Source: Fictibacillus marinisediminis
GTDB taxonomy: Bacteria; Bacillota; Bacilli; Bacillales; Fictibacillaceae
Length of the DNA: 64,000 nucleotides
Assembly: GCF_023149135.1 (NCBI RefSeq)
Contig: NZ_JAIWJX010000002.1
Location: 558,001-622,000, forward strand
Direction: 5' to 3'
The translations under genes and the position numbers were made by a program. Below, piece by piece: positions 58,085 through 64,000 of the stretch (position 1 is the stretch's first letter; every line of letters starts with the position of its first letter). The notes under the pieces are model-generated. The model was not told the DNA's origin. It did no database searches and saw only the letters and a list, made by a program, of their open reading frames with translations.

Positions 58085-58230
58085 CTATTGCCGCCAAAAA
58101 TTCGAATTCTCAGCCTTATCCTTGATATTAAATTCAATTATCTTCTCAAGCAATTCGTAATGAACTGGTTCAGTCCATTGAATTCGGAACAAGCGTGAAG
58201 AAGCGCTGTAGCCAGCTTAGGCGATTTCCA
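58085..58230 (-). pseudogene. C-terminal fragment of a second DUF1801 gene
   Basis: The minus strand here encodes AGYSASSRLFRIQWTEP and [19 protein letters not shown] and FWRQ, clearly paralogous to the end of the intact neighbour. The codon before it is TAA where the intact gene has CAA, and no N-terminal part is present. A tandem duplicate has decayed to about 140 nt. The rest of 58231-58445 holds nothing I can identify. Confidence 0.75.
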
Positions 58231-58445
58231 GAATCTGCACCTGTTATTATTTTTCTCCGTTTCTATTCCATATAACACCAAAACCTACTATGAAACCAAT
58301 TGTAACATGATCCTAATCTTTTAAAGTAACGCGCCCTTAACATAAAGAAAGATCACAATGCTTATTGAAGATTTGCGCCCGGCAAATAATAGGGCGGCAT
58401 CGTCTTCGTATGTTCATCGCCACGCTTACTTATATACTCAATACA

Positions 58446-58496
58446 AAAAAGCTGACCCGGAAGTACACGTAAAAGTGTCTTTCTGGAATCAGCCTT
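58446..58496 (-). terminator. Terminator of yojF-bshB2
   Basis: On the minus strand GGCTGA...ACAC pairs with GTGT...TCAGC (imperfect inner stem), followed by a T run. Confidence 0.7.
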
Positions 58497-58501
58497 TATC
58501 T

Positions 58502-59164
58502 TTAGAATTTATAGGTCCAAAACTGTTCTCTATTGATGCGTTTTAACACTTCTGGAACTTTGTCTTTGTTTTCTTCCGCCATGGCGGCAATGATCCATTC
58601 GGTTTGGGAACGATGGGCTTTAATCGCTTCAAGCTTTTGATCGGAGACGGAACTCACGTCATTGATCACATCGGGCTCACCGAGCATTTCATAGCAATCA
58701 TTCGAGAATGCGACACAATGAACGGCCGGCCGCTGATCTTCAGGAAGCTGTTCAACCGCTCGGATGACAGCGGCCCCGGTAGCTTCATGGTCAGGATGGA
58801 CGCTATATCCGGGATAAAACGTAATGATGAGTGAAGGCTTCAGTTCATCGATCACGTTTCCGATTCGTGCGGCCAACGTTTTCGGATCTTCAAACTCAAC
58901 CGTTTTATCCCGCAGCCCCCACATTCTTAAATCGTCGATGTTCAAGACATTAGCGGCTTGTTCCAGCTCTTTTTTTCTGATCTTTGGCAAGGATTCTCTG
59001 GTGGCAAACGGTGGATTCCCCATATTTCGCCCCATCTCGCCAAGAGTCAGGCAGACATAGGTGACTGGGACTCCCTTTTTTGTATTCATCGCAATGGTGC
59101 CTGAGACGCCGAAAGCTTCATCATCAGGATGTGGAAAAATGACTAAAACATGTTCGTGTGACAT
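58502..59164 (-). CDS. bshB2: Bacillithiol biosynthesis deacetylase BshB2
   Basis: A 220-residue LmbE/PIG-L-family zinc hydrolase that removes acetyl from GlcNAc-malate in bacillithiol synthesis. Zinc motif HPDDE at residues 12-16, then LGEMGRNMGNPPFATRE and the late His in GYSVHPDHEATG. Length and neighbours match B. subtilis YojG (BshB2). ATG at 59164 lies 12 nt downstream of yojF, with AGGAGG before it. Confidence 0.93.
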   Translation of the reverse strand: MSHEHVLVIFPHPDDEAFGVSGTIAMNTKKGVPVTYVCLTLGEMGRNMGNPPFATRESLPKIRKKELEQAANVLNIDDLRMWGLRDKTVEFEDPKTLAARIGNVIDELKPSLIITFYPGYSVHPDHEATGAAVIRAVEQLPEDQRPAVHCVAFSNDCYEMLGEPDVINDVSSVSDQKLEAIKAHRSQTEWIIAAMAEENKDKVPEVLKRINREQFWTYKF

Positions 59165-59175
59165 ACGTTTACCTC

Positions 59176-59526
59176 CTATTCAAACGGATGAGGGCTGAGC
59201 TGAAGAGCGACGGCTAATTTACCTTCTGCATCGTGCCCTGCAAGCAGGAGCTGTCCGTCTTCGTTGACTTCCCAATGCGTCAAACCCTCAGCGTAAACCC
59301 ACCCGATGTTAATTTTTAATCCTGCACGATAAGGAGATTTTTCTCCCGTAATCACTCCGCGCTCAAAATTTATTTTCGCGTTGCGTATATAAGCGCCCAC
59401 TGAAAAAAAAGACTGATTAAAATGAGAGGCGTATGCTCCATTTGTTGTTTCCAAATGCAAATAAACGTCCCGGTTCAAGAATTGATCAATCTCATTTTGA
59501 ACCGTTTCTGGTGTAATCGGCTGCAA
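59176..59526 (-). CDS. yojF: YojF family protein (DUF1806)
   Basis: A 116-residue protein of the YojF family, beta-rich (VYLHLETTNGAYASHFN, FFSVGAYIRNAKINFERG, GLKINIGWVYAEGLTHWE). It is regularly encoded just before bshB2, as here with a 12-nt gap, which suggests a helper role in bacillithiol metabolism. ATG at 59526 has GAGGAGGG upstream. Confidence 0.9.
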   Translation of the reverse strand: MQPITPETVQNEIDQFLNRDVYLHLETTNGAYASHFNQSFFSVGAYIRNAKINFERGVITGEKSPYRAGLKINIGWVYAEGLTHWEVNEDGQLLLAGHDAEGKLAVALQLSPHPFE

Positions 59527-59625
59527 GGTTTTCCCTCCTCAAAAAGCTTCATTTCAATCATTATACTTTAAGGATGGCAAAGCGTTAAATAAACTGCTTA
59601 GCAAAGAGATCGAAATACTAAGCAT

Positions 59626-59659
59626 AAAAAAGAGGCATTAAAAAGTTTAATCCCTCTTT
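59626..59659 (-). terminator. Terminator of the 65-aa gene
   Basis: AAAGAGG(G)ATTAAA pairs with TTTAAT(G)CCTCTTT (one bulge), followed by T on the minus strand, just after the stop at 59667. Confidence 0.7.
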
Positions 59660-59666
59660 CAGCTTT

Positions 59667-59864
59667 CTATTTCTTTTTTTCATCCTTACGCACCACTTCT
59701 GTCGGATCAAAGCCAGGAGGTGATTTCAATTCATAGTGTGAAGTCAGTTCTTTTGCCAGTTCCACTTCCTGATTGTCGTGCACGATTTCATTTTTCGGAA
59801 CTTGAGGAAGTTTGGCTTTGTTTTTATCACGTGCCGGCTGTTTATGGCTGTTGCCTCTGCCCAT
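59667..59864 (-). CDS. Small charged hypothetical protein (65 aa)
   Basis: A 65-residue, very hydrophilic protein. The start GRGNSHKQPARDKNKAKLPQ is basic, the middle (NEIVHDNQEVELAKEL) acidic, and the end (EVVRKDEKKK) again basic; probably disordered. Relatives of unknown role, possibly spore-associated, occur in Bacillaceae, but I cannot name the family with certainty. ATG at 59864 follows AAAGGTGG. Confidence 0.7.
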   Translation of the reverse strand: MGRGNSHKQPARDKNKAKLPQVPKNEIVHDNQEVELAKELTSHYELKSPPGFDPTEVVRKDEKKK

Positions 59865-59946
59865 GGTTAACCCACCTTTTTCTTAAAATGATATGTGAGT
59901 AGAATCCCAAGTTCAGGATGTTTTTATTCAGGATAAATCTCATGAA

Positions 59947-59980
59947 TAAAAAAAGAGCAAAACAAATGATGTCTGCTCTC
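59947..59980 (-). terminator. Intrinsic terminator of pdxK
   Basis: AGAGCA pairs with TGCTCT across a 20-nt partly paired loop, then seven T on the minus strand. Confidence 0.75.
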
Positions 59981-59988
59981 TGTATGGT

Positions 59989-60801
59989 TTATTTAATTTT
60001 GGAGTTGCGGTATGCACTGTGGTCGGTCGGCCCGACATATTGATTCAGCGGGAACGAGTTGCGGATTGCTTCTGTAATAAAGTCTTTTGCAACGGCGATC
60101 GCTTCTTTTACTGATTTCCCCTTGGCTAATTCTGCAGCGACTGCAGAAGAATACGTACAGCCTGCTCCATGAGTATAGGTCGTATCGATTCGTTCAGATT
60201 CAAGAATATCGAAATTATCACCATCAAACAAAACGTCGACTGCTTTTTCGTGAGCAAGCTTGCCGCCGCCTTTAACAATGACATATTTAGCGCCGGCAGA
60301 CTGGATCTTTTGAGCGGCTTCTTTCATTTGATCAACAGTTGTAATCGGAGCCATTCCACTAAGCTGGGCAGCTTCAAAAAGGTTCGGCGTGACGACGGTG
60401 GCCTTCGGTACAAGAACATTCTGAAGCGTGTCTGCGAGTTCCGGCTGAAGCGGTTCTGCACCTTTACATACCATTACTGGGTCAACGACTACATTTTTTA
60501 TATCATATTTATCAATGGCTTCCGCAGTGGCCTTAATAACATCAACAGAAGCAAGCATACCGGTTTTTACAGCATCCACTCGGATTCCTGCCAGAACGGT
60601 TTCAAGCTGTGCTTTGAATAAATCAAGAGGAAGTAAAAATACTTCATGGTACCAGTCTCTGTGAGGATCCTGGGCCACAACGACATTGATGGCTGTCATG
60701 CCGTAAACTCCGAGCTCCTGGAATGTCTTTAAATCCGCCTGAATACCAGCTCCGCCGCTTGTGTCAGAACCGGCAATGGTTAATGCTTTAAACTTACTCA
60801 T
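59989..60801 (-). CDS. pdxK: Pyridoxine/pyridoxal/pyridoxamine kinase
   Basis: A 270-residue ribokinase-family enzyme of the ThiD-like PdxK branch that phosphorylates vitamin B6 forms. Motifs: TIAGSDTSGGAGIQADLKTF at residues 8-27, VDPVMVCKGAEPL (about 127-139), and the anion hole/catalytic base in TTYTHGAGCTYSSAVAAELA (about 208-227; the His-Gly-Ala-Gly-Cys lid is typical of this branch). Length matches B. subtilis PdxK (271). ATG at 60801 has AAAGGAG upstream. It is a single gene with its own terminator. Confidence 0.92.
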   Translation of the reverse strand: MSKFKALTIAGSDTSGGAGIQADLKTFQELGVYGMTAINVVVAQDPHRDWYHEVFLLPLDLFKAQLETVLAGIRVDAVKTGMLASVDVIKATAEAIDKYDIKNVVVDPVMVCKGAEPLQPELADTLQNVLVPKATVVTPNLFEAAQLSGMAPITTVDQMKEAAQKIQSAGAKYVIVKGGGKLAHEKAVDVLFDGDNFDILESERIDTTYTHGAGCTYSSAVAAELAKGKSVKEAIAVAKDFITEAIRNSFPLNQYVGPTDHSAYRNSKIK

Positions 60802-61016
60802 TGTCCAATCTCCTTTTATGCCTGTCTTTTAAATTTCATCTATGTATTCTATTATAACAATGATTGCCAGCGGGACAAAATTCATGATTTCATTGTAATA
60901 TCCGTTTAACCTGACCTAAAAGAGTGAAAAGTAACAGCAGACAGATTTTCTTTGCTTCGTACGGCCAACCTATGTTTTACTAAGTAACAAACAAATTAAA
61001 TGAAGAAGGTGTTCTC

Positions 61017-61523
61017 ATGCTGAAAAAATTATTTGGTAAAAAAGAAAATGAAGCGCCTACAGAAGAAATCATTGTTTCACCATTAAATGGGGAGATCATA
61101 GGCCTAGAAGATGTGCCGGATCCTGTTTTCTCTGAAAAAATGATGGGCGACGGCATCGCGATTTTGCCGGAAGACGGTGAACTGTTGTCTCCCGTTGATG
61201 GTGAAATCCTTCAGGTGTTCCCGACCAGGCATGCTGTCGGCATTAAAACAAAATCAGGAATGGAGATTCTTATTCATATCGGTCTTGAAACAGTCATGAT
61301 GAAAGGGGAAGGCTTCACGTCTCTTGTTAAAGAAGGAGACCGTGTAAGAACCGGACAGCCGCTGATCTCGTTTAATGTAGATCTCGTCAAGGAAAAAGCA
61401 AAAAGCACGGTAACTCCTGTCATCATTACGAATGGTGATAAGGCAGGGGCGATTGAGAAATTCCAAAGCGAACATGCCCAAGCCGGCACCACTAAGATTA
61501 TGCAAATCAGTGACATTAAATAA
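61017..61523 (+). CDS. PTS glucose-type IIA component
   Basis: A 168-residue phosphocarrier of the EIIA-Glc (Crr) family. The active His is in MEILIHIGLETVMMKGEGF (about residue 88), the second conserved His in FPTRHAVGIKTKSG (about 73), and GDRVRTGQPLISFN lies near 120. It is not fused to a permease, as with B. subtilis YpqE, so it must serve IIBC partners elsewhere. ATG at 61017 has GAAGAAGGTG upstream. A strong terminator follows. Confidence 0.92.
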   Translation: MLKKLFGKKENEAPTEEIIVSPLNGEIIGLEDVPDPVFSEKMMGDGIAILPEDGELLSPVDGEILQVFPTRHAVGIKTKSGMEILIHIGLETVMMKGEGFTSLVKEGDRVRTGQPLISFNVDLVKEKAKSTVTPVIITNGDKAGAIEKFQSEHAQAGTTKIMQISDIK

Positions 61524-61564
61524 TAAAAGAGACAGACCAGCTGCTGGTCTGTCTCTTTTATTTT
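61524..61564 (+). terminator. Intrinsic terminator of the IIA gene
   Basis: AAAAGAGACAGACCA pairs with TGGTCTGTCTCTTTT around GCTGC; T-rich on the plus side. Confidence 0.9.
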
Positions 61565-61586
61565 GGAATGAGTCGAAGTGGCCGGC

Positions 61587-61712
61587 CGCCCGTAAAATGA
61601 CGATATACGCCAGTAAATTTCGCGGACGCGCCAGTAAAATCCTGAAACGCGCCCGTATTTTCCCCGAATCCGCCCGTAATTCTTCCGAACGCGCCCGTAA
61701 GCTATTTAAACC
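61587..61712. repeat. 21-nt periodic repeat array (six units)
   Basis: CGCC(C/A)GTAA-type cores start at 61587, 61608, 61629, 61650, 61671 and 61692, exactly 21 nt apart. The period equals that of the elements at 601-716 and 4600-4715, but the core differs (reverse complement TTAC(G/T)GGCG against TTTACCCGCC). The array runs into the last codons of metH. Confidence 0.8.
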
Positions 61713-64000
61713 AGCACATTGAAATAGCGGGCTTCAGGGTGGGAGAAAACTAGAGCTGTGACGGAGGCTTCGGGCTCCATCATGAATCCTTCTGTCAGCT
61801 GAATGCCGATTTCTTCAGGCTGAAGAAGTTTGAACAGCTTTGATTGATCTTCAAGATCCGGGCAGGCTGGATAACCGAACGAGAAGCGCTGGCCTTGGTA
61901 TCTCGCAGAAAAACGATCCTGCATGGAAAGGGTAACAGGGTCAGGGAACCCCCATTTATCCCTCATCTGGCGGTGAATAAGTTCAGCCAATCCTTCCGCA
62001 GTTTCAAGAGCAAGCGATTGAAGCGCAAAGCTTTCCAGAAAACGGCCTTCGGCTTTAAGCTGCTGTGCTCGTTCGCGGATGCCGCTTCCAGCTGTTACCG
62101 CAAAGAACCCGACATAATCCATTTCGCCGCTGTCGACGGGCTTGGCGTAGTCTGCCAAGCAGAGGTTCGGTTCTCTTGTCTGGCGTGGAAACTCAAACGT
62201 CTCAATGATACGGGATGTATCGTTTGGATCATAAATATAAAGTTTCTGCCCATCCGACTGTGAAGGGAAAAACTGATACAGTGCTGCTGGATCGATCAGT
62301 TTTTTCTCCTGGCTCTCCCGAAGCAGTTCATCAACTATTCCTTTTATTTCCAGTGCTCGTTCATCTTTCTCGGCGAGCAGCCGTGAAACCTTTCCTTTCA
62401 CTCCTAAATGGTGTCCGAGCAGCATCTGCAGATTAATGTACGGAACTACAGAAGAGAGCGGGAAAGACTTAAACACATGGCGTTCCGTATCTTTTGGAAC
62501 AAATACTTTTAAACTCTGATTAACGGAAGGCCGGACTTTGACGGCCTCAGCAACAGCGGTGCCGGTACCTCCTCCGGACGGCGTGGCTTCTGAAGCAGGT
62601 GCGGCAGGTGCTTTCGCCACAGGCTTTTGAAAAACTTCTCCTTTTTGAAGCTTGTTTGCAAGGCTCAATCCGTCCATCGCATCCTTGGCGTAAAGCACAG
62701 TCCCCTGATATTCCTGAGCAATCCGGTTTTCTGTAAACTTGCGGGTCAAGGCGGCGCCTCCTACAAGAATCGGGACGGAAATACCCGACTCTCTCAGGTC
62801 GGAAGCAGTAAGCACCATTTGCTGAGCTGATTTTACAAGCAATCCTGAAAGGCCGACCACATCGGGCTTCTCCCTCTGAATGGCCTGAATCAGTTCTTGC
62901 GGCGTAACTTTAATTCCGAGATCCACCACTTCAAATCCATTATTGCCAAGGATAATATCTACAAGGTTTTTGCCGATATCATGGACGTCGCCTTTAACCG
63001 TGGCCAAAACGACCTTACCTTTCGTGCTGACCGCACCGCTGCTCTCCATATGGGGCTCAAGGTGGGCGACGGCAGCCTTCATCACTTCAGCGCTCTGCAG
63101 GACTTCAGCTACGATGAGCTGGTTATCGTTAAAGAGCCGGCCGACTTCTTCCATCCCGGACATAAGAGGTCCATTTATAATTTCCAAAGGCGCATCATAC
63201 TGTGCCAGAGCAAGGTCAAGATCCGGAATGAGTCCTTCTTTCGTTCCTTCGACCACGTAAAAGGCGAGGCGCTCAGCAAGAGGCAGTTCCAAGACAGGAG
63301 TTTTTGCCTCCTTTTTCTTCCCTCGGTAGAACTCTGTAAAGGATGCCAGGTTCTCGTCGTTCGTCTCAAACAGCAAGGCTTTTGCCATCTCTACTTCCTT
63401 TTCTGGGATAGAAGCATAGCGTTCCAGCTTTTCAGTGTTGACGATCGCGTAGTCGAGCCCAGCCTGTGTACAGGCATAAAGATATACCGCGTTTAAGATT
63501 TCCCGGCCGACCGGCGGGAGACCGAACGATACGTTACTGATGCCAAGGATCGTCTGGCATTCAGGAAGTGTTTCTTTCAGCTTTCTCAAACTTTCCACTG
63601 TCGCATTGGCAGAACCGATGTATTGTTCATCTCCTGTTCCGACAGGGAAGACGAGAGGATCAAAAATAATATCGCTCGGAGAGATTCCGTATTTGTTCAC
63701 TAGCAGATCGTAGGATCGTTTAGCGATCTCGAGCTTTCGGCCTGTTGTGACCCCCATGCCTTTTTCATCGATCGTACCGACAACAACGGCTGCTCCGTAA
63801 CGGGAGATGATAGGGGCAACTTTCCCAAACCGCTCCTCGCCGTCCTCTAGGTTAATAGAGTTGATAATGGCTTTTCCCTGCGAGTATTTCAGGGCTATCT
63901 CCAGCACCTCGTCGTCCGTTGAATCAATAACAAGAGGCACTTTCACTTTTTTTACAGCTTCCTTAATAAAATTCTCCATATCCTGAAGCTCTTCACGATC
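61706..64000 (-). CDS. metH: Cobalamin-dependent methionine synthase, C-terminal part (partial)
   Basis: About 765 residues are visible; the 5' end lies beyond the right edge and the frame stays open there. Order in the visible part: the latter part of the methyltetrahydrofolate (pterin) domain (VVGTIDEKGMGVT, ILGISNVSFGLPP); the cobalamin domain with cap and GDVHDIGKNLV, whose His ligates cobalt; an alanine/proline linker (KAPAAPASEATPSGGGTG); and the SAM-dependent reactivation domain with RFSFGYPACPDLEDQ (RxxxGY SAM motif). It transfers methyl from methyl-THF to homocysteine. The homocysteine-binding N-terminal module is outside the window. Six 21-nt repeats directly follow, and overlap, the stop at 61706. 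Confidence 0.95.
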   Translation of the reverse strand, partial: DREELQDMENFIKEAVKKVKVPLVIDSTDDEVLEIALKYSQGKAIINSINLEDGEERFGKVAPIISRYGAAVVVGTIDEKGMGVTTGRKLEIAKRSYDLLVNKYGISPSDIIFDPLVFPVGTGDEQYIGSANATVESLRKLKETLPECQTILGISNVSFGLPPVGREILNAVYLYACTQAGLDYAIVNTEKLERYASIPEKEVEMAKALLFETNDENLASFTEFYRGKKKEAKTPVLELPLAERLAFYVVEGTKEGLIPDLDLALAQYDAPLEIINGPLMSGMEEVGRLFNDNQLIVAEVLQSAEVMKAAVAHLEPHMESSGAVSTKGKVVLATVKGDVHDIGKNLVDIILGNNGFEVVDLGIKVTPQELIQAIQREKPDVVGLSGLLVKSAQQMVLTASDLRESGISVPILVGGAALTRKFTENRIAQEYQGTVLYAKDAMDGLSLANKLQKGEVFQKPVAKAPAAPASEATPSGGGTGTAVAEAVKVRPSVNQSLKVFVPKDTERHVFKSFPLSSVVPYINLQMLLGHHLGVKGKVSRLLAEKDERALEIKGIVDELLRESQEKKLIDPAALYQFFPSQSDGQKLYIYDPNDTSRIIETFEFPRQTREPNLCLADYAKPVDSGEMDYVGFFAVTAGSGIRERAQQLKAEGRFLESFALQSLALETAEGLAELIHRQMRDKWGFPDPVTLSMQDRFSARYQGQRFSFGYPACPDLEDQSKLFKLLQPEEIGIQLTEGFMMEPEASVTALVFSHPEARYFNVLV

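Noticed and set aside
58358-58546. 62-codon plus-strand frame
   Set aside because: It runs through the bshB2 terminator into the end of bshB2; no ribosome site.
61587-61712. CRISPR array
   Set aside because: Units abut at 21 nt with no unique spacers and no cas genes nearby.

Overview
The window looks like the chromosome of a spore-forming Bacillaceae bacterium outside the B. subtilis group. The evidence is gene content (a KinB-type sporulation kinase, YojF-BshB2 bacillithiol deacetylase pair, CitS-CitT-CitM, YwbE, SdpR-SdpI, YerD, a YdhG/Fra-like protein), strong AGGAGG-type ribosome sites, frequent TTG/GTG starts, CcpA (cre) and CodY-like operators, and many intrinsic terminators. A Fictibacillus-like genus is a guess that cannot be confirmed here. 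I see no rRNA, tRNA, prophage, insertion sequence or CRISPR array.

Layout. 0-0.6 kb: end of a probable ABC-2 permease and a small membrane protein. 0.7-4.5 kb: citrate uptake cluster citS-citT-citM (minus strand), bracketed by two direct copies of a 116-nt element made of 21-nt units. 4.8-6.5 kb: a glutaminyl-tRNA synthetase, unusual for a Bacillus relative. 6.8-11.3 kb: branched-chain amino acid ABC operon behind a CodY-like box. 11.5-20.1 kb: FUSC membrane protein, a zinc-ribbon protein, M19 dipeptidase, hydrolases (one frameshifted), isoaspartyl dipeptidase and a class III aspartokinase. 20.2-25 kb: small conserved genes and a heterodimeric ABC exporter with one degenerate nucleotide site. 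25-28 kb: two aldehyde dehydrogenases and an unlisted 46-aa zinc-ribbon gene. 28.4-33.3 kb: PRD-type regulator and a fructose-family PTS (IIBC, IIA); the PTS part is bracketed by inverted 129-nt repeats. 33.6-47.6 kb: secreted GH13 enzyme under a cre site, KinB-like kinase, Rad3/DinG-type helicase with nuclease domain, secreted M14 peptidase, HpaB-type oxygenase with a cysteine-dioxygenase-like cupin, prephenate dehydratase, and a secreted endonuclease I-type nuclease. 47.7-54 kb: ABC-F protein, a tandem family of tiny peptides downstream of a methyltransferase, SdpI/SdpR, YerD. 54-64 kb: a secreted protein of unknown role, a patch of decayed genes (56.4-58.3 kb), YojF-BshB2, pyridoxine kinase, a glucose-type IIA protein, and the C-terminal part of cobalamin-dependent methionine synthase running off the right edge.

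The most interesting item is at 49.67-50.23 kb. Three tandem minus-strand ORFs of 24, 28 and 29 codons each have a GGAGGG ribosome site and share the core SETC-x-x-PRDGP-x-SE. The conserved residues vary mainly at third codon positions, which points to selection on the peptide. They sit behind a SAM-dependent methyltransferase and end at a terminator. I recognise no known family for them.

Carbon and nitrogen control tie several parts together: cre sites precede citM, the PTS operon and the GH13 gene, and a CodY-like box precedes the branched-chain amino acid transporter.
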